From contig JAOANR010000002.1 of assembly GCA_030278955.1 (NCBI GenBank), positions 30,226,932-30,290,931 on the forward strand: 64,000 bases of DNA. The letters run 5' to 3'. The notes below the pieces were generated by a model that made no database searches, was not told where the DNA came from, and saw nothing but the letters and a program-made list of their open reading frames with translations. Positions 34,079 to 45,256 of the stretch are shown piece after piece (within the stretch, counting starts at the first letter, position 1; the number at the start of each line of letters is the position of its first letter). This stretch comes from Hygrophila difformis (taxonomy: Eukaryota; Streptophyta; Magnoliopsida; Lamiales; Acanthaceae). A program made the translations under genes and the position numbers.

Positions 34079-35378
34079 CCCAGCCGCCTCCGGCGCCGCC
34101 CTCGCCGCCGGCAGACCTCCGGCGGGACTCCGGTCGCCGCCCCTGCTCCACCACCGCACATAGACCACCACCAAATCTCCTCCCTGTTCCGTTTCCAACC
34201 TCCGCAGCCACCACCTCCGCCGCCCCTGCTCCACCGGCCTCTGTCCACCACAATTCTCAAAGTCTCCACCATTTCAAAACCATTCCACCACCACCACTAC
34301 CGAATCTCCCTCTTCCCTCCATCCACAACACCGTCGTCTCGCTCGCGCCACCACCACCGCGGGCCTCCCCTCCATTTTCCCCCATCTCCAAATCGCCACC
34401 GCCACCCTCCGGCCTCCATCCCTTCTCCGATCTCCACCTCCATCCTCCTCCAAGACCCAAATCGGCACAAGGGAGGCCGAGCCACCCCTCTGCCGCCACT
34501 GTTCAAGCGCCCTCCGGCCACCACCACCTCCCAAAATTTCAAAAAAACCAAACAACCACCAAAAAGAAAATCCGGAGATCAAAATGGATCAACAAAAATA
34601 GAAAAAGATGGAGAGATCCGAGAGAGACAGTGAGAGGGAGAGACGAGAGAGGAGAGGGAGGCCGCCGCTGCCGTCGCTGCCCCGCCTGTCGCCGCCTCGT
34701 CGCCGGCGCCACGCCGGGGAGTGTGCTTCCCTGCTGCATTGAATGACCCAAAGGTGTGAGATGGGATTGAACAGATTGAAGGAGAACAAAAAAAAATGGA
34801 GAAAGGCTTGTGGTGTGTGGGTAAGAAGAGTAGAACAAAGAAATACACAATGGGGCAAAGGGGGGTGGCGTGAGGAAAGGGGATGTACTGCCTCGAAAGA
34901 TGAAAAGGTGGATTGACATAAATTAATTGAGATCTGTTGGGTATTACAGGTGATGAGTGGAGGGCTATTATTCTCAAATCCTACGGATTTTTGAGCTCAT
35001 TGTTACGGGGGCTGGTCTGGGTATGGGTCGGCTGCCCAACTCCTACGTAGCTGTTGCACTTAATCGCCACACGGGGACTCTTGGGGCTATCCAGGCGATT
35101 CCATATCTGATTCCAGTGGTGGGTTACGAGGAAATTTCTTACCTCCCCCACACCCTTGCGTGTATGTGAGATTTGGGCCCCGTTTGGGCACCTGCACATC
35201 ACAGTGGCTGAGATACTACTTCTCGGTAACACCATATTGCTGTATTATCTGTTCCCGGGTTTAGATTAATATTGTCTATATGTATAAATTATTCTCGTTT
35301 TAGCATACCATGACCATAACTGTTGTCTTTAAATTATTTCTGCTACCCTACCTCCTCCGGGAGTAAACTTCTACTTAC

Positions 35379-35398
35379 TCAGCGATTGTTTTCGCTGA
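35379..35398 (+). promoter_or_regulatory. Conserved LTR hairpin after TACTTAC (L-type)
   Basis: CTACTTAC is followed by TCAGC-GATTGTTTTC-GCTGA, a 5-bp stem with a 10-nt loop, about 670 nt before the LTR end. Same orientation relative to transcription as in A-, B- and N-type LTRs. Confidence 0.5.
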
Positions 35399-36067
35399 CT
35401 CTACACTTGTCACCATTTCCTTTCAGGTTTCAGATCTACAAGGTTGATAGAGCATATTTTGCACGGGCACGGTATGGGGTATCATTTATAAGGAAATGTA
35501 TTTTTAAATCCTATTTGGGATGAGAACATATTACTTGGCATAGATAAAGAAAAATTTTGTGAGGCAAAAATCATTTTTAAGAAGTATTGGAAATCAATTA
35601 TCAAGCATAAACAAATATTTGGGTTTATCCCGTTTGTGCAAACCTTGTGCCCTACTGTTTAAACAATGCATTTTGCGTTTAACAGTGCTATTTTGAAATA
35701 CGAGTTAGACAACCCCTTTTTATAATGTTTTTCAAATGCGAGGTACAACCCCTTTTAAAATAAAAACTCCCGTGGATTTATTCCATTTCTGTCGTTGAGC
35801 TCATTTGAGGAATGTGTTCCTCCGTTTTGGTTGTACAATCCAACCATTTTTGCTAAAGCTTATTTTATACTTACCCAGTATTGTAAGCTTCTTTGCGGAT
35901 TATATGCTAGCTTGTCCGGAACGTGGTTAGCATATACATTCAGCGGTATTATTTATTCTAGCCTTAGCGTATTTCGGGCGGACCGTAATACGTGGCGGTA
36001 GCACCTCGCCCCTTTTTCCGTTCTTTGCTTCCACTGTTTCATTAAAGAAAATGGGGGTGTTACAGAT

Positions 36068-36079
36068 TGGTATCAGAGC
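36068..36079 (+). promoter_or_regulatory. Primer-binding site, L-type (tRNA-iMet)
   Basis: TGGTATCAGAGC, 3 nt after the 5' LTR end (TGTTACA). Confidence 0.93.
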
Positions 36080-36800
36080 GTTTTGCTTTTGGAATTTGTG
36101 CATTTAAATTATTTAAAAATTTATGCACCATAAATTATTTTAAAAGTCTTGAGGCACAAGTAGTGTATTAAAACTTTTAAATTTTTACACGAAAAGCATT
36201 TGGAAGCATTGGATTAGTGCATTTAAATTATTACAATTTTTGCACGGAAAATATTTTTTTTCAGAGACATTTTGCTCTATGAAGTAGTGCATTTTAAACT
36301 TTTGAATTTTTGCACGAAATTATTTGGAAAACACTATGCCAAGTATATTTAAAATTTTTGGGATGGGCACACACACACATATGCATATAGACACGAGCAG
36401 AATTTTAATTTACTACAAGTCATCTTTACAAGAAGTTCCTAAGGTATCGAACTTTAAGTACGACTCTTTTTCCGCAAGACATAGGGAACCGACGTATCAC
36501 TATTACGATCTCTGACCCTCGATTTTGCCTTAGTCAATATAAGGATATGCCTTAGATTTAGAAGAGCACGATCTACATGCTGTTGCGATAACCATATTAA
36601 TTTTCTAGTAACAAGAATTTCTGAATATCTATGTGGTCTTGAGACGCGAGTGAAAAGGGAAGACACCAAATGATTATAAACTCACAACAAGGATTATCGT
36701 AATTACGAACTTTTTAAGCCATAAGTATTCGGTAATTAGCATTCGATCAAGATATTAGTGGCTCGAGGTAACCATAACGCTCGTCTAAATCCTTTAATAG
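36080..36800 (+). other. L-type internal region, non-coding leader
   Basis: AT-rich, with a repeated word like GTGCATTTAAATTATTTAAAAATTTATGCAC (36098-36320) and a short CA run near 36370. No coding frame seen. Confidence 0.5.
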
Positions 36801-37360
36801 ATGTCGGCCAACACCTTTACCATGTTGCTTGAGTTGGTCCCTCGCATGGCTATGGACATACTGGTGTTGCAGCAGGAGGCTTGCAAACATCAAGAAGAGA
36901 AGGCACGACTGCTTGCGGAAAATTTGGAACTGAAGGCTCAACAGGCCTCTAGGTTTAAGCGCAAAGAGGAGCATGTCGGGCAGTCCTCCGAGCCGCAGAA
37001 GAAGCAACGACTAGAAGAGAAGCGGGACCGAGAAATATTGGCCAACACGAAAACCTTAACAACCCTCAGCCAGGACACAAAAACAAACTTCCTATGCCAA
37101 CGCGCTGTCCGAGATGCGGCAGAAAGCACTGGACGCAAGTATGCCCGCCATACGGAGCCTGCTACAGGTGTGGTCTTGATGGGCACACGATCAAAGGCTG
37201 TATTCAGCAGGTTGAGGTGAACGAGTTGCGGGAGTACCTAAGAAGGGATCCACGTTTCCAGACGAAGGCATGCCTGGAAGGACGACAAGGGGAACCACAG
37301 AGAGACCAAGCCCACAATCAGAGGAACCCGCCTCCTGTGGCAAGAAGCGACTCAGTTTAG
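36801..37360 (+). pseudogene. Gag-tail remnant, possibly fused to an ORF0-like N-terminus
   Basis: The first frame (36801 on) begins with a Met- and Leu-rich helical stretch (MSANTFTMLLELV, then RMAMDILVLQQE) that resembles the start of the A-type ORF0, followed by a basic segment (FKRKEEHVGQSSE) resembling the Gag region just before the zinc knuckles. A frameshift near the A-rich run at 37077-37087 moves to the frame that codes for two zinc knuckles: C-x2-C-x3-H-x4-C (CPRCGRKHWTQVC) and C-x2-C-x4-H-x4-C (CYRCGLDGHTIKGC). It stops at 37360. The main Gag domain and all of Pol are absent. The knuckles show descent from the same kind of gag as A- and B-type; the ORF0 link is inference. Confidence 0.6.
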
Positions 37361-38598
37361 ACTTCAACTATCATGTTTAACTGCTTTCTAAGAACATCGA
37401 TCAATCTGGCATAGTAGGGCGATATGTACGTGGAGCAATCGTACGCCGACTTTTGAACCCAGTAATGCGCTTGATAGGTATAACCAAGGCATTTCCTTTT
37501 GATGTAAAGCATTTTAAGCTTCTACCTAAATGATAATCACCAATGTTCCGTTTAAAGATTTCCCCTTCGAAAAGCTTCATTTGACCTAAAACCAAATGAT
37601 TAGATTTCCTGCCCATACCTAAGAAGCATGGAAACTTCAAGGACAATAAATTATTACACCCGGTAAAATGTTTATTTACCAAATTTGATAGATGACCCTT
37701 AAACTAAATAACAACACCATCATTTGTTTAAGACATGGCTTAATCTACCCTTACGGGTTAAGCAACCATTTTCATTCAACAGGAACACCTAATCCAAATG
37801 GACATACCCTTGGACGGATAACTTAAGAAGAGATATGGGTAATTTCTAGGTAATATAGGAGCATGATAATAATTGGAAAAATTCTCGTAGGTAACCGACT
37901 AAAAGACATGCGTAATATGAACAACAAGTTGAGTGAGATATCCTAAGGACTAAAGAAAATTCATTAGATCGAGCTTGAAGAATTCACCGCAGTATCTTTG
38001 GATTTGAGAACACCCCAGGCATAATAAATAATTGTTGAACCAAATATAAAACAAGATTGACAAAGTGTTTCGTTACGAATAAATAGATTTCTCCTAAGAG
38101 CGACATCGTACCAACAAGAAAAGAGGGATTTATTAAGGATTGAGAGTATGCCCGAAAGATTAACTAAGTCATCGAATCCCTTAGGGTGTAATAGAAGTGA
38201 GTAATCAAGGAATGATTAAATGATATAGTTTAACTTCACTTCCCTAGGAAAGGAGTAAAGCACAGAGCAGTTAGTACATTCCGCTAAGGGAGGCGACACA
38301 AGAATAACAATGGACCGATGGGCGTTCATGATTGAGGACCATAGGAAACAAAATTATTTAGGTTCATAGGTGAATTAAGATTCGATAATAATGAAAAGAT
38401 GGTATCAGTAACGTGAAGGATGTAACATAAAAGATTGAAAGAGGATATCAGGGATAGACAACTGAAGCGGTTTAAAGAGAATTAAAAATGATAGGACCTT
38501 GGAATATTTTCCTATAAGGATAAAAATTTTGGAAATGTCCCCTACTTATAACTTTACCCTGGTTCTGTCTCGAGGCTTCGAGGACGAAGCCTTATTTT
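37361..38598 (+). other. L-type internal region, non-coding 3' part
   Basis: No frame with recognisable pol sequence. Just before the PPT lies the phrase CGAGGACGAAGCCTT (38578-38592), similar to the conserved pre-PPT phrase of the other families. Confidence 0.5.
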
Positions 38599-38611
38599 AA
38601 GGAGGGTAGAC
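38599..38611 (+). promoter_or_regulatory. Polypurine tract, L-type
   Basis: TTTTAAGGAGGGTAGAC directly precedes the 3' LTR start TATAACACC. It is nearly identical to PPT1 of the A-, B- and N-type elements. I do not see a second tract about 200 bp upstream. Confidence 0.8.
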
Positions 38612-40813
38612 TATAACACCTCGTAAAATTTCTAAATAAAAATTTAGATTCTAATAAGTAGGTATTCAAAATTTCTTATAAATTAAAATTTTTGGAGGAT
38701 TAAAAAGAGATATTTTTGAAGCGTGAAATTAATTAGGTCAATCCTATTGGATTGCTTTTAAGGAATTGAAAAACTTTTAAAGGACCATTAAAATAACCAA
38801 TAAGTATCGGATTATAGTATGATTTATCTAAATCCATGCAATTTGTTATAACTATTTAGTCGGGATTTAAAATAACTAGTTACATTTAAATGTAGATCCT
38901 CAGTAGCGAATTCAAAAAGTTATTTAACTACGAGTGAGACTTAATTGAACAAATGCGAATAATGAGTTGATGAACGTGTAAGAAAAATATCCGATTTTAT
39001 TATTAAAAGGGTAGTTTACTAAATCTTTAAAATACCAAATTAAATTAATTTATTCTGGACTAGTAAGTTGCAGACTATTTGATAAAAAGGAAGTATTATC
39101 AGCTTTGAAACGAAAAGGAGTATTGGATAAGAGTTAAGGTGAACAATTAATCACCATAATTCAATTTAAAATACTTAGTCAACTAAATTATGGGATTCAT
39201 GAGCGGCCAGATCCTAAATAAACAAATTGCTCGATTACTAAACCACAATTTGGACTATTTTTGCTAATGGATCAAGTTAATTAAAATTTAAGTACATTTA
39301 ATTCATAAGCGACCGGACTAGATGTTATTAGACTCGAATTATTTTGATAGTAGACCCACTATTAGGTAATATAAACCCACGAGTCCACTAAACTACATTA
39401 TGCAATTTAAAACTACGAATTTAATTAAAAGCTTATTATTTGGGTTTGAGCTCAGGGATAATTAAAGACGAACAATGCGATGATAGTTTCGGGCGAATCA
39501 TACCTATCCCAAATTCTTCTATAAGTTGTTCTTGAGTATTGGAGTAAATAATATTAAACTTGGATTAAATTATAGAAACAAGTCCGTATAATTAAAATTA
39601 CAAGACTTAACAACAAATTGATAAAAATTTATGGATTTTGGGATTAAATTATTAAGAGGGTCTAAATCCAACAAATTAAATTACAAGTGTAAGATTATTA
39701 AAAAATCGTTAAGTCCACAAGTTAGACCAATTAGACCAATTAAATCCATAACCTAAATTAATTGGTTAATCAAGTCCTTACAATTAAATTTAAATGCTAG
39801 ACCCGTTTGATTGTTAAAAATTGTCCGAATTTTAATTAAGGACGGTCCCGAATTGGAGAAGATAGAGTCTCGAATTATTTCGACTAGCGGTATCGATTAG
39901 AAGAAGATTCAAGCTCACTAAACCCATTGGATTAAATGACATGAACATTTGAGCTTGATTAATCTATTATAATTAAAATACTTAACCCATCGCGGCATCA
40001 CCCGATTATTAAATAGTGGTTGTCCCGAGTTTAGAGAATTGAGAATTTTGGACTACTTGGCTAACGGTGATAATTAATAATTGATTTAAGTCCATTAAAT
40101 TAATTCAATTCATAGGATTATGAGTTTTAAGGAATTATTAGGTCCATGATCCAAAATAATTAGTCAAATAAGTCCAACACATTAAATTATATAACTGTGC
40201 GATTATTACAATTATTAAGTCCATAGTCAAAAATTAATAGCTATTTAAGTCCATTATGTAGAGTTGGGCCAATTGTATTAAATGGTCCAATATACAACAC
40301 CAAGGAATTGATTAAGCCAAACTACACTAAGCCCAAGCCCAACCCTAACCCTAAACCTAACCCCCAGCCGCCTCCGGCGCCGCCCTCGCCGCCGGCAGAC
40401 CTCCGGCGGGACTCCGGTCGCCGCCGCCGGCCTCCACCACCGCACACAGACCACCACCAAATCTCCTCCCTGTTCCGTTTCCAACCTCCGCAGCCACCAC
40501 CTCCGCCGCCCCTGCTCCGCCGGCCTCTGTCCACCACAATTCTCAAAGTCTCCACCATTTCAAAATCATTCCACCACCACCACTACCGAATCTCCCTCTT
40601 CCCTCCATCCACAACACCGTCGTCTCGCTTGCGCCACCACCACCGCGGGCCTCCCCTCCATTTTCCCCCATCTTCAAATCGCCACCGCCACCCTCCGGCC
40701 TCCATCCCTTCTCCGATCTCCACCTCCATCCTCCTCCAAGACCCAAATCGGCACAAGGGAGGCCGAGCCACCCCTCTGCCGCCACTGTTCAAGCGCCCTC
40801 CGGCCACCACCAC
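38612..40813 (+). repeat. L-type 3' LTR, part 1
   Basis: From TATAACACCTCG to CCACCACCAC, matching the 5' LTR from 32314 to about 34530. Interrupted at 40814 by the N-type element; the last five bases ACCAC (40809-40813) are its left target-site duplication. Confidence 0.88.
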
Positions 40814-41181
40814 TGTAACACCCAGGTTTTGGTAACCCAGGCCGGGATGCCACTGCCACACCTCCCTAGCAAGACACGGTTTCTCCGAGCTCACTAAAGA
40901 GATGCAAGGCTATGGTTTTTCAGAATTTAAAATATTCAAACAGCCCATTCATATATAATTTAAAAATAATACATCAAAGTTGCAGCGGAAATATAAGTTG
41001 TGCAGCGGAAATAAAGTATAAGGGCCGACATGGCCAAAACACGGGTTAAACAGTCCCGTTCATGCAAGTCGTAATTAAATGCAGGGTTTTAAAATAGAGA
41101 TTTCCCCAAATGTTCCCATGTATGCATATGACGATGCATAATCTTCATACTCTGTAAGAAAAAGGGGATAAACGGTTCGGG

Positions 41182-41208
41182 TCAGCAAAAACGCGCTGAG
41201 TAAGTTAA
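41182..41208 (-). promoter_or_regulatory. Conserved LTR hairpin after GTTAACTTAC (N-type)
   Basis: On the element strand GTTAACTTAC is followed by TCAGC-GCGTTTTT-GCTGA, a 5-bp stem with an 8-nt loop. Also in the other LTR at 45624-45651. Confidence 0.5.
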
Positions 41209-41400
41209 CACTTAGCATGATTTAGGGGTTTCAAAGCCTTTAATTAAATTTAATAAAAAGATGTCTGTAGGTAATACCCAAATTAAATTAATCATCCACT
41301 AATAAATAAATGGCATAATTTAAAACAAGGATTTAATTAAATCTCGTATCAAATTTCTCGTTTCGTTTCTTTTATAAGTCACCAAGCCTCATAAATCACC

Positions 41401-41601
41401 ATTCGCCAGGGCTCTTATGTCCACTAGCCTTACGCTTGGGCTCTTATGTCCACAAGCCTCATGGTCAATATTTCACTAGGGCTCTTATGTCCGCTAGTCA
41501 TACGCTTGGGCTCTTATGTCCACAAGCCACATAACCACCATTCGCCAGGGCTCTTATGTCCGCTAGCCTTACGCTTGGGCTCTTATGTCCACAAGCCACA
41601 T
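41401..41601 (-). repeat. Six-unit hairpin array GGGCTCTTATGTCC in N-type 3' LTR
   Basis: Six copies of GGGCTCTTATGTCC, alternating between arms CTTG/CAAG and arms C(C/T)AG/CTAG, so each unit can fold although the arm sequences differ. Spacing alternates short and long, giving a higher-order period near 60-63 bp. The other LTR has the same array at 45841-46041. Confidence 0.75.
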
Positions 41602-42955
41602 GGTCAATATTGATAGTATCTTCCTTGGTCACAAATCACCAATGTTTCAAAAGAATTTAAAAAAAATGTTTTTTTTTATATTTGTTTAGACATATCTCGC
41701 AAATCATGTATTTCTCAAAAGACGAATTTTTCAACATTTCAACCAAGCCGTTTCCACAGTTTACGCCATCTCGATTTAAAATCCATTTCTTAGGCGATTG
41801 ATCTGAAATTTTCACAGCATCTCAAAACATCCCAATGAACAACTTTTGTGTTTTAGGTTTCTCGATCCGGGTTAAGGAAACGAGGCAAAAATCAAGTTTT
41901 CTACTCAAATAGTATGCTGTCAGGATTCAGGTTTGACACCTTTCAAAGATTTGATTTTTTAACATATCAAATGAACTCCAAAAATTCTGAAATTTTATAT
42001 GTACATACTAGACATGATTTCCTACAACTTTTGTTTAGATCACAAAGATTAGTTCGGACTGGAAATAATAGAAATATGCTCATCAAGTTTGATAAAGTAA
42101 TCTGTCAAGGTTCTTGATTTCGGTACTAACGCAGATCGGATCGGCTCAGGTTCGGAGGTTCAAATCTCAACAAAAAATTATAAAAACTTACAGTAATGTT
42201 CTAAACTCATAGATATACAATTCTTATGTTCAACACCAATCCTAGATCGGCCCTAGATCCAAGGTCAAAATGGCTAATAAGATTGAGAGTGAAATCTGCC
42301 AAAGTTCTAAGATCCAGATTTAATGCTGTTCGGTTTTGGGTCGGTTTCAGGTTTCAAATAACATGAAAAATTCTGGAATTTTTACAGAAGCTAGATCTAA
42401 GTCTTAGGAACACTTTTTATGTTTTGAGTTTTCTCGTTTGAAGACTTTTAAGGGTTCGAAAAATTCATACGAAAACGCTGCGCCGGGGGTTTTTCGTGTT
42501 GACAGATTTTAGAGTTATTAAATCTCTATGTTTGGTTGCATTTTAAGTCACCCAAAACCATAGTAAGGTTAACTTACAGTGGGGATAATGTCTAGGAGGT
42601 CACGGGGTCGTCCGGAATCAACTGGATGTCACGAACGAATCTCCTCCACCCGATTTATTCTTCCTTTGGCTCCGATTTGTGTTTGAATATGAAGATTCGT
42701 AAGTTAGGATGATGGTTATGGTCTTAAAACCATAAGGAAACTTGATTTACATCTTACCAACAATCCAAAGCTTGCAATCCTTGATCTACACACTTCCTCG
42801 GTCGGATTTGGTTGCCGGAAAGTCGTCGGAAGGTAAAACTTTGTGTTTTTGGTTTTTGGGAGAGTTTGGGATGAGGAAGGGATTTGAAAGGATGATAATG
42901 GGGTGTTGGGGGTGTATTTTGGCCATTAAGGGGACAAAAATCCGACAAGGAGCGG

Positions 42956-43020
42956 CTGCTACAGTAGCCGCACATGCTACAGTAGCCGCACGTGCTACAG
43001 TAGCCACGTGCTACAGTAAC
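42956..43020 (-). repeat. TACTGTAGCACGTG array in N-type 3' LTR
   Basis: Four units of GCTACAGTAGC/CACGTG type on about an 18-bp period; GCTACAGTAGC is self-complementary and CACGTG is a G-box. The other LTR has three units (47397-47445), and the N-type fragment has related units at 19296-19352, so copy number varies. Confidence 0.65.
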
Positions 43021-43242
43021 CTTTTTTTTTTTTCTTTTTTTTATATTAAGATTTCTTATCTTCAAAAAATAAAAATCATAATGTGGGAATTATCCGTGAT
43101 CGTTGGGACAATTCAATAAACTCGTTTCGAGTTGTTATCTTCCGATAAATAATAAATTCCGCTCTCTCGGAATTATTTCGGTTTAAATCCAATTCTTTAT
43201 TTTTGGATTTAAATTTTCGATGGCTATTTCTCGGGTATTACA

Positions 43243-43257
43243 ATCTACCCTCCTTAA
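43243..43257 (-). promoter_or_regulatory. Polypurine tract 1 (PPT1), N-type
   Basis: On the element strand CTTAAGGAGGGTAGAT precedes the LTR start TGTAATACCCGAG. Confidence 0.75.
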
Positions 43258-43468
43258 GAATCAACTTCGTCCCCGAAGTTGCGCGACTTATTGATCGATT
43301 GATTGATTGCGATTGTATCATTGTGTTTTGTTGTTTGATATTATTTGACTGAACCCAGAATTGAAATTTCCAAGTTGCCTACGTACCCCGTGAAGGGATC
43401 AAGTCATTACGTAGTTCAAAACAATTTTAATTTGTTTATTTGGAATACAAAATATTCGGGTTGTTACA

Positions 43469-43483
43469 TCCTCCCCCCCAAGA
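43469..43483 (-). promoter_or_regulatory. Second polypurine tract (PPT2), N-type
   Basis: On the element strand TCTTGGGGGGGAGGA followed by TGTAACAACCCG. 226 bp separate it from the LTR. The N-type fragment at 18835 begins at the matching TGTAATAAACCG. Confidence 0.6.
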
Positions 43484-43489
43484 TTACAG

Positions 43490-44661
43490 TTATGTCCCCA
43501 TAACTGCCTATGCATTATTCACAAACAGGTTCGGGTATCGTCGCCTATGATCCTTCCTCAATGAGCTGGCAAGTCAGCTTGATCAATGTCGTTCAATCAT
43601 CCCATGGCTCTTCCTTGATTTCTTTGTTGAGGGTCTACCAGATCTAGCCTTTTCTCAATCATCTCTTCACGAACATTGCATTCTCTAATCATGTGGTCTT
43701 CCCCACCACATCTATAACAAGTCCCGCGCCTTGGGCATTCGCGCACCAGATGGGCTTGGTGGCACTGCGGGCAACGTGGTATGACTGTATGACGTATGCC
43801 GTTTCCCCAATAATTGAAACCTTTATTCTTATTCTCCTTAAAATTTCCGTTGCTGATGTTTCGATTCTTTTTCTCAAACTCTTGCGAGTCCTTGCTCGAC
43901 TCACCAATGTCCTTTCGCTTTAATTGTTGGACACCGCGCGACTGCTACTGCCCGGTCATATACCGCCTGCAACCGTCGTGCATTGTCCTCCCACCAATAT
44001 CTCTCGAATATCAAGATTCAAACCCATCTCGAACTTCTGAGCCTTGTCAAAGTCAGTTGGCACCATTGTAGGAGCAAATCTAACCAGCTCCTTAAACTTG
44101 GCATAGTACTCTTGTACCGTTTGCCACCTTGTTTCAAATGGACGAATTCTTCATACTTTGCGGCCTTAATGCTCATTGGGTAAAACCTTTCCCTCAAAAC
44201 CTCCTTAAATTCTTCCTATAGGCAGGCTTTAGTCAAATTTCCTTGGAGGTTATGCCACCATTCGTCGGCCTCTCCGCCAAGATAGTAGGTCGCCACTTGG
44301 ACCTTCTCGTCCTCGGGACATTTGATAGCTCTAAGGAGCTTATCAAAGGTGCGGATCCAATCTTCCAGTTTGGCCGGATCCTCTTGGCCATCATAATGGG
44401 GTGGGTTGTAGGGGTTTACCAATGCCAAGTAGTTGACTCGGGCTACTGGCGGAGGTATTGTCGCTTGTGCCCTATGCACCTCGGCATTTCCTAATGCTAC
44501 GAGTACTTCTTCTACCGTCCTTAAACGTTCATCCATGTTGTTGGAATAGGAGGCGCTCGATCTCCGACGTTCGGAGGAATCTCATTGTTGTTAGGTGCGT
44601 TTGGGAGGCCAGTGTCAGTGCCGTTTAGGGCTTACCTTCCTCAGTTTTCTTCTAGGTGCCA
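43490..44661 (-). pseudogene. Gag remnant fused to the last codons of Pol (N-type)
   Basis: From a probable ATG at 44661 (M-A-P-R-R), broken early by a stop. A clear Gag segment follows (44216-44536, with [20 protein letters not shown]), then frameshifts, then two zinc knuckles (CPQCHQAHLVREC and CYRCGGEDHMIREC, about 43675-43780). The words DQADLPAH (about 43561-43585), equal to the Gag/protease border of the A- and B-type proteins, are followed within about 30 bp by the very end of pol (RYPNLF, then VMGT and a stop at 43490). Nearly all of Pol has been deleted. It cannot make a working polyprotein. Confidence 0.85.
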
Positions 44662-45240
44662 TTTTCTGTTATAGAAGCACGTGAAGATAAGTTTCTAAGT
44701 GATCAAGATCTAGGACTAAAGCAAAGTTAGTCTTTAGCAAGCGCTCCTAAGTCAAGGTCATGACAAATTTTAAGGTAGGAGTGTTTCTTATCACCGATAA
44801 TTCGCATAAAAGAGTTAGTGTAAATATTTATGTATATATGCAATGCAATGCAATGCAATCCCCCCCGAAGCTAATGTATATTTTATTTATATCTATCTTC
44901 CATGGATTTAAAAAAAATAAATTTATTCCATGGAGGTAATATTTTTAAAATTTAAAGATAATAATAGTAGATAAAAGTCTTGGGCCTCTATATTGGGCCA
45001 AAATAATAAACATTTGGGCTTTATTTAAAAATACAGGTATTGGGCTAAAATAATTTCTTGGGCTTCTTAAAAATTTTTGGACTAAAAATTTGGGCTTTAA
45101 CTTCAAAATAATAATTGGGCTCTTTAAAATATATTACTAGTTACTAGTTTAGAAATAATAACTTTAAGAATAATAATACCTAAAAATAATAGTTTAAAAA
45201 TATTCCGGGCTCTTTAAAATAGTAGTTTTAAAATATTCCA
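44662..45240 (-). other. N-type leader, no ORF0
   Basis: It has the CCATGG-flanked runs of the A- and B-type leaders (44900-44940) and a short ATGCA repeat (44840-44862), but the interval where ORF0 would lie holds no such frame. A long purine/pyrimidine AT-rich stretch with repeated TTGGGCT words lies at 44985-45130. Confidence 0.5.
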
Positions 45241-45253
45241 GGCTCTGATACCA
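45241..45253 (-). promoter_or_regulatory. Primer-binding site, N-type (tRNA-iMet)
   Basis: On the element strand TGGTATCAGAGCC, 3 nt after the 5' LTR end. Confidence 0.92.
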
Positions 45254-45256
45254 TCC

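Larger units (their letters stand above)
32314..36064 (+). repeat. L-type 5' LTR, lacking a 604-bp promoter-containing segment
   Basis: Starts TATAACACCCCG and ends GGGGGTGTTACA; the 3' LTR also starts TATAACACC, so the first dinucleotide is TA in both. Compared with the 3' LTR it lacks the segment equivalent to 48121-48724, joined at 34970/34971 over the shared dinucleotide TA. That segment holds the TATA-like box and pyrimidine patch, so this LTR probably cannot start transcription normally. It includes a GC-rich block (34080-34740) and the TTACTCAGC hairpin (35379-35398). Confidence 0.85.
40814..43242 (-). repeat. N-type 3' LTR
   Basis: From TGTAACACCC to GGTATTACA on the plus strand, 2,429 bp. 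Contains the hairpin at 41182-41199, a six-unit hairpin array (41401-41601) and a TACTGTAGCACGTG array (42956-43020). Confidence 0.88.

Noticed and set aside
34012..34746. Proline-rich open frame of 244 codons in the L-type 5' LTR
   Set aside because: It falls in a GC-rich simple-sequence block. The equivalent frame in the 3' LTR (40308-40835) is shifted and cut by the N-type insertion, and L0 has different frames. No sign of protein-level conservation.
36801..37360. CCHC zinc-finger protein as a host gene
   Set aside because: It lies between the primer-binding site and PPT of an LTR element and matches the Gag knuckle arrangement.
41401..41601. Regular repeats considered as a CRISPR-like array
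   Set aside because: Repeat units and spacers are too short and themselves repetitive, arms alternate, and the array lies inside an LTR of a plant retrotransposon.
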